Below are positions 1-11,066 of a stretch of 64,000 bases of DNA, in pieces. The notes under the pieces are model-generated. The model saw only the letters and a program-made list of their open reading frames with translations, made no database searches and was not told where the DNA came from. Position 1 is the first letter of the stretch. Each line of letters begins with the position of its first letter. The stretch is from NCBI RefSeq assembly GCF_019511525.1, contig NZ_JAEUAT010000002.1:248001-312000 (forward strand), read 5' to 3'. This stretch comes from Rhizobium cauense (GTDB lineage Bacteria > Pseudomonadota > Alphaproteobacteria > Rhizobiales > Rhizobiaceae). The translations under genes were made by a program, and so were the position numbers.

Positions 1-810
1 GTGATCGACGCCGATTTCGGCCGTGATAACAGTGCCGCCGTGCAGGGCTGCGCGCAGGCGAGGGACCTGACCGTAAGTCTTCAGCCAGCTTTCGGCGTCG
101 GCCTCTATCTCACTGATGATATCGAAGATGCAGTTCACGCAGCGTGCGAACTTTATTCCGCGCTCCAGTGGCCAGCTGATGATTGCGGCGTCGCCGACAT
201 AGTCGTCGATGGTACCCTTGTACTTCCTGACCGGCTCGGCGAAGGCGGCAAACAGAGAACTGAGCATCTGCTGCGCCCGAAGGTCGCCGTGCTTTTCGGC
301 AAAGGCGGTTGAATCCACCAGGTCGATGAAGAGAAAGACGCGCTCCTCGCTGATCGGCTTCCGGTAGCGACTGAAAAGCATATTCATGAAGATGTCGCGC
401 CCCAGCAGTTCGCGTATCCGAAGCACGAAGATGATGAGCGCACATACAGCGAGTGCATACAGAAACGCTTCGAACGGCAGGACGACTGCATCCACCCATG
501 ACGCCGGATGAAAGACGCCAAGCCACCACATCGACAGACCGGCAACCGCAAATCCGACGCTCATCAGGATCTCGTAGACGAAGATCTCCGCAAGGAAGAA
601 CGTCAGCGTCGGGAGTGCCTGCATTCGGCGATAGAGCGAACGCAGGATCACCTTGCGCTCGAATGCGATGATCGGCATCCCGATGGCAAGTGCGAAGGTT
701 GCGCCGACAAAGGGATGGCCTCCGTAGAAGCGCATATCGTACAGGACGCCGCTCGCCGCGATCACGAGCGCGATGAGTAGCCAGTTCTGGACCGGAGATA
801 TTTCCCGCAT
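1..810 (-). CDS. membrane-anchored class III adenylate/guanylate cyclase, 3' end cut by window
   Basis: The reading frame is open from the ATG at 810 down to base 1 (270 codons) with no stop, so the C-terminus lies outside the window. The N-terminal ~135 residues are mostly hydrophobic helices (several membrane segments). A class III cyclase catalytic domain follows: FIDLVDST carries the first metal-binding Asp (residue 163) and DDYVGDAA the second (Asp 207). Such enzymes make cAMP or cGMP from the nucleoside triphosphate. The substrate cannot be judged because the later specificity residues are missing. It lies downstream of rnd on the same strand with a gap of about 145 bp holding a nested inverted repeat. 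Family assignment is firm; signal and output are unknown. Confidence 0.82.
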   Translation of the reverse strand, partial: MREISPVQNWLLIALVIAASGVLYDMRFYGGHPFVGATFALAIGMPIIAFERKVILRSLYRRMQALPTLTFFLAEIFVYEILMSVGFAVAGLSMWWLGVFHPASWVDAVVLPFEAFLYALAVCALIIFVLRIRELLGRDIFMNMLFSRYRKPISEERVFLFIDLVDSTAFAEKHGDLRAQQMLSSLFAAFAEPVRKYKGTIDDYVGDAAIISWPLERGIKFARCVNCIFDIISEIEADAESWLKTYGQVPRLRAALHGGTVITAEIGVDH

Positions 811-835
811 TTAGTCCTTTTCGCCCTGATATCTA

Positions 836-870
836 GCCCGATATGCCTTGGCATATAGGAAAGGTCGGGC
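836..870. repeat. nested inverted repeat upstream of the cyclase gene
   Basis: ATATGCC / GGCATAT (841-856, 2-nt spacer) sits inside a second pair GCCCGA / TCGGGC (836-841 and 865-870). It lies 26-60 bp in front of the cyclase start and after the rnd stop. There is no T-run on the minus strand, so it is not a standard terminator. It could be an operator or a leader hairpin; this is inference. Confidence 0.4.
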
Positions 871-955
871 GTTTTCGTAAGGCGCGCTGCACCTGATTCC
901 GCAGTCGAATCGACCACGAAGCACTATGCTCTCAAAAACGTCGGGCTTATGGCAG

Positions 956-2101
956 CTAGAGAGCTACCGTCTCGACCTTCTTGCCGACGAAGCGCAGGGC
1001 AACTTGGCCCTGGATGAGTTGCAGTGCAGGCTCGCCGAACAGCTCGCGGCGCCAGCCGTGAAGCGCTGCGACTTCGGCCTTCTCGCCCTCCGCGGCAATC
1101 CGATCGAGATCCTCGCTGTTGGCGATGACCTTCGGTGCAACGCCGTGCTTTTCCGAGATCAGCTTTAGCAGCACCTTCAGCAGTTCCGCCGCCGCGGCGG
1201 CGCCCTCAGGTGGCTGCGTCTGCCGTGGAGCATGCGGCATGTCAGCCTTCGGCAAGGCAAGCGCGGCGTTGACGGCCTCGACGACGGCGCTGCCTGCCGC
1301 CGACCGTTCCCAACCCTTGGGGATCGTACGCAGCCGGCCGAGCGCTTCGGCGTCCTTCGGTTGTTGCTGGGCGACCTCGTAGATCGCGTCGTCCTTCAGC
1401 ACACGCGAGCGCGGCACGTTGCGGGAGCGCGCCTCGCGTTCGCGCCAGGCCGCCACAAATTTCAAAATCGCAAGCTCCTGCGGCTTGCGCAGGCGCATTT
1501 TCAGACGTTGCCACGCATCATCAGGATGCATGTCGTAGGTCTCGCGGGCTTCGAGGATATCCATCTCCTCCCGGAGCCAGGAGGAGCGCCCCTCGCGTTC
1601 GAGCTCGGCCTTGAGATAGAGGTAAACGTCGCGCAAGTGCGTCACGTCGGCCAGCGCGTAGTCCAGCTGCTTTTCGGAAAGCGGCCGCCGGCTCCAGTCG
1701 GTGAAGCGCGAAGACTTGTCGATCTGTACGCCCTTCGTGCGGCTGACGAGCTGGTCGTAGGAGACGGAATCGCCGAAGCCGCAAACCATCGCGGCAACCT
1801 GGGTGTCGAAGATCGGGTGCGGAATGAGACCGCCCCTGTTGTAGATGATTTCGATGTCCTGGCGCGCTGCATGAAAGACCTTCAGGACATCAGGATTTGC
1901 CATCAGCTCGAAGAACGGCTTGAGGTCGAGCCCCTTCGCCAGAGGATCAACCAGCGCTTCCGTCGTCGGACTTGCCATCTGGATCAAGCAGAGTTCCGGC
2001 CAAAACGTCGTCTCTCGGAGAAACTCGGTGTCGATGGTAATGAATTCTGACTTGGCCAGCTCTTTGCAGGCCGCCTCCAAATCGGCGGTTGTTTCGATCA
2101 T
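956..2101 (-). CDS. rnd: ribonuclease D
   Basis: A 381-residue 3'-5' exoribonuclease of the DEDDy family that trims tRNA precursors and other stable RNAs. Exo motif I is IDTEF (Asp24, Glu26), motif II is the FHAARQDIEII stretch, and motif III is YALADVTHLRDVY with the Tyr and Asp of the DEDDy class. An HRDC domain (about residues 205-285) provides RNA binding. The length is typical of bacterial RNase D. It is transcribed toward the cyclase gene and is separated from the multicopper oxidase gene, on the same strand, by 83 bp. Confidence 0.95.
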   Translation of the reverse strand: MIETTADLEAACKELAKSEFITIDTEFLRETTFWPELCLIQMASPTTEALVDPLAKGLDLKPFFELMANPDVLKVFHAARQDIEIIYNRGGLIPHPIFDTQVAAMVCGFGDSVSYDQLVSRTKGVQIDKSSRFTDWSRRPLSEKQLDYALADVTHLRDVYLYLKAELEREGRSSWLREEMDILEARETYDMHPDDAWQRLKMRLRKPQELAILKFVAAWREREARSRNVPRSRVLKDDAIYEVAQQQPKDAEALGRLRTIPKGWERSAAGSAVVEAVNAALALPKADMPHAPRQTQPPEGAAAAAELLKVLLKLISEKHGVAPKVIANSEDLDRIAAEGEKAEVAALHGWRRELFGEPALQLIQGQVALRFVGKKVETVAL

Positions 2102-2184
2102 CTCAATTCATTCGCAGGATAGACATAGTTGAACCTTCCTTCTCCTTTCGGCCGGATATGTCAACTAGAACCCGCAAAGACCGA

Positions 2185-3576
2185 TCAAACAACTCTAACA
2201 TAACTGGTCATACCGGTCTTTTGATGCTCGATGATGTGGCAATGCAGCAACCAGTCGCCCGGATTGTCGGCAACGAAGGCGAGCTGCACCTTTTCGTCGG
2301 GCTGGACGAGATAGGTATCGCTTACAAGGGGCAGGGCCTCTCGCGTCGACGACGAAAGCACGGTGAAGCTCATGCCGTGCAGGTGGATGGGATGCGTGTG
2401 CGGCGTCACGTTCTCAAGCTGCAGGATGTAGCTCTTGCCGAGCTTCAATTCGGCCAGCGGCGCAGTCGGGTCGGGCGTGTCGCCCGGCCACGGGACCTTG
2501 TTGATAGCCCAGAAGCTGTAGCCAAGGGTGCCGCAGATGCTATCAGCGGGTGCGCTTTCGGCCGTGGCGCTTAATATGAGCGGGATCTTCTGGGCGGAAG
2601 AGAGATCGGCTTTGGCGACCGGGTTTTCGCCGAGCTCTGCAAGATCGCCGACATTGCGCTTCAACGACGCTCCGACAGCCCTGAGCTTGGCGATTGTCTT
2701 GGGTGTGGTGCCCCTGATGTCCTCGAGCGTCGCAATCGCGCCCTCGCTATCGGGCATGCGCACGGCGAGATCGAGACGCTGGCCGGGACCGATCAAAAGC
2801 AGGTCGAGCGGAAAGCGCTTTGGTACGGGATTGCCGTCGATCGCAATGACCGTCGCCTCCGCCCCTTCCATCTTCAGCGAGAAGATGCGGGTGACGTCGG
2901 TTACCGCAATCCTCAGCCGGATCAGGCCACCAGCTGGCGCATCATATTGCGGCTCCTGATGCCAGTTGGCCGTCCGGACTGTTCCGTAGGTGCCGGTCTT
3001 GGCCGCATCGCGCGGTCGGAACGGCGCAATGAACTGACCGTCGCCACCGAGGCGCCAGTCACGCAGATTGAGCACGACTTCGGCGTCGAAGGTCGGATCG
3101 GCCGGATCCTCGACCACCAGAACCCCCGTCATTCCGTGCCCCATCTGCGTCAAGGTATTGCAATGTGGGTGATACCAGAAGGTGCCGGCATCCGGCGGCG
3201 TGAAGGCATAGTCGAAGCTGTCGCCGGTATAGACGTAGGGCTGCGTCATGAACGGCACGCCGTCCATCTTGTTGGCGATTCTCAAACCATGCCAGTGGAT
3301 CGTCGTCGGCTCGTCGAGCGTATTCGTCAGCCTCGCTGCATATGGCTTGCCCTTGGTCATCCGGAGCACCGGCGGCATGCCGCCGTCGCCCCAGGTCATG
3401 ATGTCTTTCGTTACACCTGAATCGGCGATGCTGGCCGTCGTCCTCGCCGCTTTCAGCACTTCCGGCTCCGGCGCCGCTTCCGCCAGTCCGAACTTGCCGG
3501 CAACGCCAATCCCGACGCCATAAGCCCCTGCGACGGCGGAGGCTTTCAGCAGATTGCGGCGAGTGAGAACGGGCAT
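2185..3576 (-). CDS. Tat-exported multicopper oxidase
   Basis: A 463-residue periplasmic multicopper oxidase. The N-terminus LTRRNLLKASAVAG is a twin-arginine signal. All four copper-ligand blocks are present: HWHGLR (about 94-99), WYHPHC, HTHPIHLHGM and HCHIIEHQKTGM, the last giving the type 1 Cys-His-Met set. Enzymes of this kind oxidise Cu(I), phenols or metals with reduction of O2 to water; the substrate is not predictable here. I chose the ATG at 3576 because GGAG lies 7 nt upstream; an in-frame start at 3597 would add 7 residues ahead of the Tat motif. It diverges from aspS over a 266-bp region. No copper chaperone or regulator is adjacent. Confidence 0.9.
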   Translation of the reverse strand: MPVLTRRNLLKASAVAGAYGVGIGVAGKFGLAEAAPEPEVLKAARTTASIADSGVTKDIMTWGDGGMPPVLRMTKGKPYAARLTNTLDEPTTIHWHGLRIANKMDGVPFMTQPYVYTGDSFDYAFTPPDAGTFWYHPHCNTLTQMGHGMTGVLVVEDPADPTFDAEVVLNLRDWRLGGDGQFIAPFRPRDAAKTGTYGTVRTANWHQEPQYDAPAGGLIRLRIAVTDVTRIFSLKMEGAEATVIAIDGNPVPKRFPLDLLLIGPGQRLDLAVRMPDSEGAIATLEDIRGTTPKTIAKLRAVGASLKRNVGDLAELGENPVAKADLSSAQKIPLILSATAESAPADSICGTLGYSFWAINKVPWPGDTPDPTAPLAELKLGKSYILQLENVTPHTHPIHLHGMSFTVLSSSTREALPLVSDTYLVQPDEKVQLAFVADNPGDWLLHCHIIEHQKTGMTSYVRVV

Positions 3577-3842
3577 TGTGAAACTCCGCGGGGACAATGT
3601 CGTTCCTCTTTAAAGTTGACCGCAAGCTTCAGCAATATGGCGCAGGCCTGCCAAACTGCCGCACGGCTTTCTCGATGAGACGGTTGCATGCGTGCTATAA
3701 AGCCGTCGCAACGCGCGTGCGCTATGCGCCAAGTCTTGACAAATCAGGCGGTCCATGCGCTTTTCCGCCCGATTTTCTTGTCGGTGCCGGAGAGCCTTTG
3801 GAGCCCCTGCTGCCGTCTTCAAGCCAGATACCGGGAATTCAG

Positions 3843-5636
3843 ATGACGCATCGTTACCGCAGCCACACATGTGCAGCCCTCCGCAAGACGGATGTTGGCT
3901 CGACCGTCCGGATTTCCGGTTGGGTCCACCGCGTTCGTGACCATGGCGGCGTTCTCTTCATCGACCTTCGCGATCACTACGGCATCACCCAGGTCGTTGC
4001 CGATCCGGATTCGCCGGCGTTCAAGCAGGCCGAACTGGTCCGCGGCGAGTGGGTCATCCGCATCGACGGCCTTGTCAAGGCGCGTACGGAAGACACCGTC
4101 AACAAGAACATGGCGACCGGCGAGATCGAACTCTACGCGCAGGAGATCGAAGTCCTCTCCGCCGCCAAGGAGTTGCCGCTGCCCGTCTTCGGCGAGCCGG
4201 ATTATCCTGAGGATGTTCGCCTCAAGTACCGCTTCCTCGATCTGCGCCGCGAAACGCTGCACAAGAACATCGTAAAGCGCACGCAGGTCATCTCGGCCAT
4301 GCGCCGCGAAATGGGCGGTGCCGGCTTCACCGAATACACGACCCCGATCCTGACGGCCTCCTCGCCGGAAGGCGCGCGCGACTTCCTCGTACCGTCGCGT
4401 ATTCATCCCGGCACCTTCTACGCCCTGCCGCAGGCGCCGCAGCAGTACAAGCAGCTGCTGATGGTTGCCGGTTTCGATCGCTACTTCCAGATCGCGCCGT
4501 GCTTCCGCGACGAAGACCCGCGCGCTGACCGCCTGCCGGGCGAATTTTACCAGCTCGACCTCGAAATGAGCTTCGTCGAGCAGGAAGACATCTGGAACAC
4601 CATGGGTCCGATGATGACCTCGATCTTCGAGGAATTCGCCGAAGGCAAGCCGGTCACCAAGGAATGGCCGCGTATTCCTTATGACGAAGCGATCCGCAAG
4701 TACGGCTCCGACAAGCCGGACCTTCGCAACCCGATCGTCATGGAAGCCGTCACCGATCACTTCGCCGGCTCCGGCTTCAAGGTCTTCGCAGGCATGATCG
4801 CCTCAAACCCGAAGGTCGAGATCTGGGCGATCCCGGCCAAGACCGGCGGCTCCAGAGCATTCTGCGACCGCATGAACGCCTGGGCGCAGAGCCAGGGCCA
4901 GCCCGGCCTCGGCTACATCTTCTGGAAGGAAGAAGACGGCAAGATCGGCGGCTCCGGCCCGCTCGCCAAGAACATCGGTGAAGAGCGCACAGAAGCGATC
5001 CGCACGCAGCTCGGCCTCGATGCAGGCGATGCCTGCTTCTTCGTCGCCGGGGAGCCGTCCAAGTTCTACAAGTTCGCAGGCGAGGCCCGTAACCGCGCTG
5101 CCGACGAACTGAACCTGATCGACCGGGATCGCTTCGAGCTGTGCTGGATCGTCGACTTCCCGTTCTTCGAGTGGCTGGAAGACGAAAAGAAGATCGACTT
5201 TGCTCACAACCCGTTCTCGATGCCGCAGGGCGGCCTCGATGCGCTGCAGAATCAGGATCCGCTGACGATCAAGGCCTACCAGTACGATGCTGTCTGCAAC
5301 GGCTTTGAAATCGCTTCCGGCTCTATCCGTAACCAGCTTCCGGAGGTCATGGTCAAGGCGTTTGAACTGACCGGCAAGTCGGCACAGGAAGTCGAGGAGC
5401 AGTTTGGCGGCCTTTACCGCGCCTTCCAGTACGGCGCGCCTCCGCACGGTGGTGCTGCCTTCGGTATCGACCGTATCGTCATGCTGCTCGTCGGCGCCAA
5501 GAACCTGCGCGAAATCTCGCTGTTCCCGATGAACCAGCAGGCACAGGACCTTCTGATGGGCGCACCGACGCCGGCAACGCCGACCCAGCTGCGCGAACTG
5601 GCGATCCGCCCGATCCCCCCGGTCAAGAAAGACTGA
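3843..5636 (+). CDS. aspS: aspartyl-tRNA synthetase (probably non-discriminating)
   Basis: A 597-residue class II synthetase that charges tRNA-Asp. An N-terminal OB anticodon-binding domain (about 1-110) precedes the catalytic core with the bacterial GAD insertion. Class II motif 2 is visible in the [17 protein letters not shown] region and motif 3 in [10 protein letters not shown]. The start [10 protein letters not shown] matches rhizobial AspRS; the frame is open upstream to 3597, but that stretch has no family likeness. The RDHGG segment in the OB domain carries the His that I recall as the signature of non-discriminating AspRS, which would also charge tRNA-Asn for GatCAB amidation. That point is inference. 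A strong terminator follows. Confidence 0.97.
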   Translation: MTHRYRSHTCAALRKTDVGSTVRISGWVHRVRDHGGVLFIDLRDHYGITQVVADPDSPAFKQAELVRGEWVIRIDGLVKARTEDTVNKNMATGEIELYAQEIEVLSAAKELPLPVFGEPDYPEDVRLKYRFLDLRRETLHKNIVKRTQVISAMRREMGGAGFTEYTTPILTASSPEGARDFLVPSRIHPGTFYALPQAPQQYKQLLMVAGFDRYFQIAPCFRDEDPRADRLPGEFYQLDLEMSFVEQEDIWNTMGPMMTSIFEEFAEGKPVTKEWPRIPYDEAIRKYGSDKPDLRNPIVMEAVTDHFAGSGFKVFAGMIASNPKVEIWAIPAKTGGSRAFCDRMNAWAQSQGQPGLGYIFWKEEDGKIGGSGPLAKNIGEERTEAIRTQLGLDAGDACFFVAGEPSKFYKFAGEARNRAADELNLIDRDRFELCWIVDFPFFEWLEDEKKIDFAHNPFSMPQGGLDALQNQDPLTIKAYQYDAVCNGFEIASGSIRNQLPEVMVKAFELTGKSAQEVEEQFGGLYRAFQYGAPPHGGAAFGIDRIVMLLVGAKNLREISLFPMNQQAQDLLMGAPTPATPTQLRELAIRPIPPVKKD

Positions 5637-5653
5637 TCCTGGCCAATCAAAAC

Positions 5654-5682
5654 AAAAAGCCCGGCTTGAGCCGGGCTTTTTT
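5654..5682 (+). terminator. Rho-independent terminator of aspS
   Basis: The stem AGCCCGGC / GCCGGGCT with a short TTGA loop follows an A-run and is followed by six T. It begins 18 bp after the aspS stop. Confidence 0.9.
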
Positions 5683-5850
5683 CATGTTGCACGAGAAAAA
5701 AGCGGCCTCTATAGGTTGAGGGATTCGCCCCGGACCCGGTGAAACTCCGGGTGGCTCTTCTGGCCGCCGATCCGCCAGACAACGCACAACATCCTCCAAT
5801 ATGTTGAACCGGTTTCTCATCCGGTGCGCTGAACTATACGAAAATCCAAC

Positions 5851-7332
5851 ATGAACAAGATTTCCGCTTACAAGCGCGAATGGTTCTCGAACATTCGTGG
5901 CGACATACTGTCCGGCATCGTCGTTGCCCTCGCACTGATCCCCGAAGCCATCGGCTTCTCCGTCATCGCCGGCGTCGATCCGAAAGTCGGCCTCTTTGCC
6001 TCCGTGGCGATTGCTTGCGTTTCGGCCATTCTCGGTGGCCGTCCGGGGATGATCTCGGCGGCAACGGCTGCCACCGCTGTCCTCATGGGCTCACTGGTGC
6101 GTGAGCATGGGCTGCAATATCTCTTTGCGGCGACGATCCTCATGGGCGTCCTCCAGCTTGTTGCCGGCCTGTTGAAGCTTGGACGGCTCATGCGGTTCGT
6201 CTCCCGGTCGGTCATGACGGGTTTCGTGAACTCTCTGGCGATCCTGATCTTCGTCGCACAGTTGCCAGAACTGATCGGCATGCCGCAAACGACCTATGTC
6301 ATGATCGCGGCAGCGCTGGCGATCATCTATCTCTTCCCCTACGCAACCAAGGTGATCCCATCGCCCCTCGTGGCGATTGCCGTCTTGACGGCTGCCACCA
6401 TCGTTCTGGGGCTCGATGTTCGTACCGTCAGCGATCTTGGCGAGATGCCGACAAGTCTGCCGGTATTCACGATTCCGCAGGTGCCGTTCACGTTCGAAAC
6501 GCTGCGCATCATCTTTCCCTATTCGATCGGCCTCGCTGCCGTGGGGCTCCTCGAGTCGCTCCTGACTGCTCAGATCGTCGACGACATGACAGACACGCAA
6601 AGCAACAAGAACAGGGAGTGCTATGGGCAGGGCGCCAGCAATATTGCCTCGGCCCTGATCGGCGGCATGGGCGGTTGTGCGATGATCGGCCAGTCGGTCA
6701 TCAACGTCAGTTCCGGCGGTCGTGGTCGGTTGTCGACGTTCATCGCCGGATCGTTCCTGCTGCTTCTGCTGCTTGTCCTAGACGATATCCTGCGTGTCGT
6801 GCCGATGGCGGCTCTGGTTGCCATCATGATCATGGTTTCGATTGGCACGTTCTCCTGGCGCTCGATCCTTGAGATCAGGCGTAATCCACCGTCATCGTCA
6901 CCGGTCATGCTGGCAACGGTGGTCACGGTCGTTGCGACGCACGATTTGTCGAAGGGGGTGCTGGTGGGGGTGCTTCTCTCCGGTGTTTTCTTTGCGGGGA
7001 AGGTTGCAAAGCTCTTCCATGTGCGCTCGCGGATAAGCGAAGACGGCGAAGCCCGGACATACATTGTCGATGGTCAGCTGTTCTTCGCATCGGCAGAAAG
7101 CTTCGCGGCAGCCTTCGATTTCGACGAGCCGGTTCGATCCGTAACGATCGATGTCAGCGCGGCGCACTTCTGGGACATCACTGCCGTCGGAGCACTTGAT
7201 AAGATCGTCCTGAGATACCGTCGGCGTGGCGTAGCTGTGGACGTTCGAGGTTTGAACGAGGCAAGCGCCAATATGCTCGACCGCTTTGCAACACACGACA
7301 AGGATGCTCTGGGTTCCGCTGCCGCGCACTGA
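5851..7332 (+). CDS. SulP-family anion transporter with STAS domain
   Basis: A 493-residue inner-membrane protein of the SulP/SLC26 family. Residues ~10-375 form the multi-helix transport domain beginning with the family block [23 protein letters not shown]-terminal STAS domain (about 400-485) includes [20 protein letters not shown]. Relatives carry sulfate, bicarbonate or dicarboxylates, and the sequence does not decide between them. No carbonic anhydrase or sulfur gene is adjacent. The gene is a single-gene unit lying exactly between two near-identical terminator hairpins. Confidence 0.93.
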   Translation: MNKISAYKREWFSNIRGDILSGIVVALALIPEAIGFSVIAGVDPKVGLFASVAIACVSAILGGRPGMISAATAATAVLMGSLVREHGLQYLFAATILMGVLQLVAGLLKLGRLMRFVSRSVMTGFVNSLAILIFVAQLPELIGMPQTTYVMIAAALAIIYLFPYATKVIPSPLVAIAVLTAATIVLGLDVRTVSDLGEMPTSLPVFTIPQVPFTFETLRIIFPYSIGLAAVGLLESLLTAQIVDDMTDTQSNKNRECYGQGASNIASALIGGMGGCAMIGQSVINVSSGGRGRLSTFIAGSFLLLLLLVLDDILRVVPMAALVAIMIMVSIGTFSWRSILEIRRNPPSSSPVMLATVVTVVATHDLSKGVLVGVLLSGVFFAGKVAKLFHVRSRISEDGEARTYIVDGQLFFASAESFAAAFDFDEPVRSVTIDVSAAHFWDITAVGALDKIVLRYRRRGVAVDVRGLNEASANMLDRFATHDKDALGSAAAH

Positions 7333-7335
7333 ACG

Positions 7336-7366
7336 CAAAAAGCCCGGCATTGAGCCGGGCTTTCTT
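7336..7366. terminator. bidirectional terminator between sulP and the 7.4-8.6 kb gene
   Basis: The stem AGCCCGGC / GCCGGGCT has an ATTGA loop, T-rich on the plus side and with a five-T run on the minus side. It can therefore serve both convergent genes. It is almost identical to the aspS terminator at 5654. Just after it the octamer TTGAGGCC is directly duplicated (about 7370-7385). Confidence 0.85.
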
Positions 7367-7385
7367 CCCTTGAGGCCTTGAGGCC

Positions 7386-8573
7386 TTACTGGTTGGCGGT
7401 AACCTTCACGCCGAGAACCTGCGGCAGCGTGTTCGGTGCGCCCATCGCCGCGCCCATGATCATTGGGAACGGAACGGGCTTTGCCGGCGCGGCGGCCAGT
7501 GTCAGGTTCTTCGGGTCGTCGAGGAACGTGTTGACTGCTGCGGACACGGCGTTCTGCAGTTCGGGAATGTTGAGTTGCGCCAGCATGATCGGCGTCATCG
7601 CCTTCAGCGAATCCGCCATCTGCTGTCCGGACATGTTTTGCTGGCTGCCGGCGTAGTCCAGCGCGCGCTTGGTGATGGAAGCATCGTCAAAGCGGATCTG
7701 CGCGCTTTCGAACGACAGCTGCTGCATCAGTCCGAGCATCGAGAGCCCGAGGGCCTGCTGTGCCTCTTCCTTGTTGGCGTTGGCTTCAGCCTGCTTGGCG
7801 GCTTCCTGCAGCGACTTGACGAAGGGCAACGTGTAGCCGGAGATCTTGAAGCCGAGGTTCAGCTTGCCGATATTGCTGAAGTCGAAGGCGAATTCCGACA
7901 CGTCAATCGTGCCGGGCGTCAGGTCCCAGGAGCCCTTCATCGTGATATCGCCCTGGATGTGCTGGAGGGCGAGCTTGTCGATCGCTTCCTTGCTCTGGGC
8001 ATCTGTCGTCTTGCTGAGGTCGGCCTTCAGCCCCTTGAAGACACCATCGAAATCGAAACCGGACTCGTCTTCGCGAAGCGTCAGGTTCATGTCGCTTTCG
8101 GCAATCGAGAACAGCTCGGCGCCGTCCTGGACAACCCTTACAGGGCCGCTGTGCGCGTTCTCGTAGAGCAGCATGGAATCGAGCCCTTCGCCCTTGGGGT
8201 CTGCGGGGATCGAAATACCGCTGAGCTTCAGATCGGTGGCCGTGAAGGTGGAGCCGTCACTGCTCGCGCTGACATTCGGGAAGGACGCTTCCTCGACATA
8301 GTATCCGCCGTCTTCGTCTTCTTCGACGCCGGTCATGGTGATATCGCCGATGGAAACAGCTTCGCCGCTGTTCGCCTTGAAGCTTGCCTTCTTCAGCGTC
8401 ACGGTCGTGCCGTCGACATCGACGCCGTCGGCAACGATCGTACCGCCCTGCTGGCTGTACGCCGCATTGATCTTCTTCAGCAGATCCTGACCGTCGAGCG
8501 CGAATGCCGAGCCGGCGAGGGAAAGAAAGGCCGCTCCCGAAAGCATCAGCCGTGTCGTCCGATAAAAAGTCAT
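7386..8573 (-). CDS. exported protein of unknown function
   Basis: A 395-residue protein with a Sec signal peptide (hydrophobic core LMLSGAAFLSLAGSAFA, cleavage expected after AFA). The mature part is rich in short beta-prone stretches with alternating hydrophobic residues (for example TVTLKKASFKA and ITMTGVEED). It has an Ala/Gln-rich helical patch near residues 255-290. I recognise no catalytic motif, lipobox or membrane anchor, so a soluble periplasmic location is most likely. It is a lone gene, divergent from parC across a 237-bp region and convergent with sulP. I do not recognise the family. Confidence 0.8.
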   Translation of the reverse strand: MTFYRTTRLMLSGAAFLSLAGSAFALDGQDLLKKINAAYSQQGGTIVADGVDVDGTTVTLKKASFKANSGEAVSIGDITMTGVEEDEDGGYYVEEASFPNVSASSDGSTFTATDLKLSGISIPADPKGEGLDSMLLYENAHSGPVRVVQDGAELFSIAESDMNLTLREDESGFDFDGVFKGLKADLSKTTDAQSKEAIDKLALQHIQGDITMKGSWDLTPGTIDVSEFAFDFSNIGKLNLGFKISGYTLPFVKSLQEAAKQAEANANKEEAQQALGLSMLGLMQQLSFESAQIRFDDASITKRALDYAGSQQNMSGQQMADSLKAMTPIMLAQLNIPELQNAVSAAVNTFLDDPKNLTLAAAPAKPVPFPMIMGAAMGAPNTLPQVLGVKVTANQ

Positions 8574-8810
8574 CTGGGGTCCCCTGGTGGCGTGCTGAAC
8601 GGCGAGCGAGAATTCGTCGCCGGTCTACTGTGGTTCGATGGCGGTTTATATTTGCGGATTTCTAAATTTGTGTTGAAGGGAAAACGAAACAACGACCAAA
8701 TTCAGGCAAAGTGTCTTCGACCGTTCTTTTCGTGCATTCCCAAGACTTCGTCCACAGCCGGAATGCCCGGAATCCTTGCTCAACGGGGTCTTCTCGGCTA
8801 GTCAGGACGT

Positions 8811-11066
8811 ATGGGACAAGAGATTTTGCCGCCCTCTGGCGGAGACGACGATAGTATCCTTCCGGTTGATCTGAAGGCGGCGCTCGAAGAGCGATACCTT
8901 GCCTATGCGCTGTCGACCATCATGCACCGTGCGCTCCCCGATGTGCGCGACGGTCTGAAGCCGGTGCATCGCCGTATCATTCACGCCATGAGCGAGATGG
9001 GCATCCGGCCCAATTCCGCGTTCAAGAAATGTGCCCGTATCGTCGGCGACGTCATCGGTAAGTTCCATCCGCATGGCGACCAATCTGTCTACGATGCGCT
9101 GGTGCGCCTGGCGCAGGATTTCTCGCAGCGTTACCCCGTCGTCGACGGGCAGGGCAATTTCGGCAACATCGATGGCGACAGCGCTGCTGCCTACCGATAT
9201 ACCGAAGCCCGCATGACCGATGTGGCAGGTCTCCTGCTCGACGGCATCGAGCAGGATGCTGTCGATTTCCGTCCGACCTACAACGAAGAAGACGAAGAGC
9301 CTGTCGTCCTGCCGGGCGCTTTCCCGAACCTGCTCGCGAACGGTTCCTCCGGCATCGCGGTCGGCATGGCGACGTCCATTCCGTCGCACAACGTCCATGA
9401 ACTTTGCGACGCCGCACTTCATCTCATCAAGCATCCCGACGCGACCGTCGAAAAGCTGGTGGAGTTCATTCCCGGTCCGGACTTCCCGACCGGCGGCATC
9501 ATCATCGATGGTCGCGAAAGCATCATCGAGGCCTACAAGACTGGCCGTGGCGGCTTCCGTACGCGCGCCAAGTGGGAGACCGAGGATCTCGGACGGGGCG
9601 GTTACCAGATCGTCGTCACCGAAATTCCCTTTCAGGTGCAGAAGTCTCGCCTGATTGAAAAGATCGCAGAGCTCCTGCTGGCGCGCAAACTGCCGCTGCT
9701 CGAGGATATCCGCGACGAGTCTGCCGAAGACGTCCGCGTCGTGCTGGTTCCGAAGAACCGCACGGTCGATCCGACGATCCTCATGGAATCCATGTTCAAG
9801 CTTACGGAGCTGGAAAGCCGGTTCCCGCTGAACATGAACGTTCTCTCGATGGGCCGCATCCCGCGGGTGATGGCACTCAACGAGGTGTTGAAGGAGTGGC
9901 TCGACCACCGCCGCGAAGTGCTGCAGCGGCGTTCGCGCTTCCGCTTGGCCGCAATCGACCGGCGCCTCGAAATTCTCGGCGGCTTGCTGATCGCCTACCT
10001 CAACATCGATGAGGTCATTCGTATCATCCGCGAAGAGGACGAGCCGAAGCCCGTGATGATCGCGCGCTGGTCACTGACCGACAACCAGGTCGAAGCGATC
10101 CTGAACATGCGCCTGCGGTCGTTGCGCAAGCTCGAGGAGTTCGAGATCCGCACCGAGTTCGACGAACTCATGAAGGAGAAGGGCGAGATCGAAGCCCTTC
10201 TGGCATCGGAAGAAAAGCAGTGGCAGACCGTCGCCTGGGAAATCGGCGAGGTGAAGAAGAAGTTCGCGAAGGCGACAGATCTCGGCCGCCGTCGCACCCA
10301 GTTTGCCGATGCGCCCGAGGCCGACGAGCAGGCGATCCAGCAGGCGATGATCGAGAAGGAACCGATCACCGTCGTCGTATCAGAGAAGGGATGGATCCGC
10401 GCGCTGAAGGGGCACATTTCCGACACCGCATCCCTGACCTTCAAGGAAGGCGATGCGCTGAAGGTTGCCTTCCCGGCGCAGACGACCGACAAGATCCTGA
10501 TCATCACGACAGGCGGCAAGGCCTTCACGCTCGGCGGCGATAAACTGCCCGGCGGTCGTGGTCACGGTGAGCCGCTGCGCATCATGATCGATATGGACAA
10601 CGATCAGGACGTCTTGACCGCCTTCGTGCATGATCCTGCCCGCAAGCAGATGATCGTCTCGACTGCCGGCAACGGCTTCGTTGTTGCTGAGGCCGACATG
10701 GTGGCCAATACCCGCAAGGGCAAGCAGATCATGAACGTCTCCATGCCAGACGAAACGAAACTGATCGTTCCCGTCAGTGGGGATCATGTCGCCGTTGTCG
10801 GCGAGAACCGCAAGCTACTCGTCTTCCCGCTGGCGCAGGTGCCCGAAATGGGGCGCGGCAAGGGCGTTCGCCTGCAGCGCTACAAGGACGGCGGCATTTC
10901 GGACGTCCGGTGCTTCGCGATTGCGGACGGGCTCGTATGGGAAGATAGCGCTGGACGCACCTTCACGAAGCGCAAGGACGAACTCGCCGAGTGGCTCGCT
11001 GACCGTGCGACCGCCGGCCGGACTGTCCCCAAGGGTTTCCCGCGCAGTGGCAAGTTCGCCGGTTAA
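8811..11066 (+). CDS. parC: DNA topoisomerase IV subunit A
   Basis: A 751-residue subunit that cuts and rejoins DNA for decatenation of replicated chromosomes, acting with ParE. The breakage-reunion domain starts with [32 protein letters not shown] and carries the active-site Tyr in [10 protein letters not shown]. The quinolone-resistance region [17 protein letters not shown] is intact. The C-terminal beta-pinwheel is short and lacks an obvious GyrA box, which together with the length favours ParC over GyrA. It starts 237 bp from the divergent 7386-8573 gene. parE is not in this window. Confidence 0.95.
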   Translation: MGQEILPPSGGDDDSILPVDLKAALEERYLAYALSTIMHRALPDVRDGLKPVHRRIIHAMSEMGIRPNSAFKKCARIVGDVIGKFHPHGDQSVYDALVRLAQDFSQRYPVVDGQGNFGNIDGDSAAAYRYTEARMTDVAGLLLDGIEQDAVDFRPTYNEEDEEPVVLPGAFPNLLANGSSGIAVGMATSIPSHNVHELCDAALHLIKHPDATVEKLVEFIPGPDFPTGGIIIDGRESIIEAYKTGRGGFRTRAKWETEDLGRGGYQIVVTEIPFQVQKSRLIEKIAELLLARKLPLLEDIRDESAEDVRVVLVPKNRTVDPTILMESMFKLTELESRFPLNMNVLSMGRIPRVMALNEVLKEWLDHRREVLQRRSRFRLAAIDRRLEILGGLLIAYLNIDEVIRIIREEDEPKPVMIARWSLTDNQVEAILNMRLRSLRKLEEFEIRTEFDELMKEKGEIEALLASEEKQWQTVAWEIGEVKKKFAKATDLGRRRTQFADAPEADEQAIQQAMIEKEPITVVVSEKGWIRALKGHISDTASLTFKEGDALKVAFPAQTTDKILIITTGGKAFTLGGDKLPGGRGHGEPLRIMIDMDNDQDVLTAFVHDPARKQMIVSTAGNGFVVAEADMVANTRKGKQIMNVSMPDETKLIVPVSGDHVAVVGENRKLLVFPLAQVPEMGRGKGVRLQRYKDGGISDVRCFAIADGLVWEDSAGRTFTKRKDELAEWLADRATAGRTVPKGFPRSGKFAG

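Noticed and set aside
1232..2050. 272-codon plus-strand frame inside rnd
   Set aside because: Antisense shadow; RNase D motifs are intact on the minus strand.
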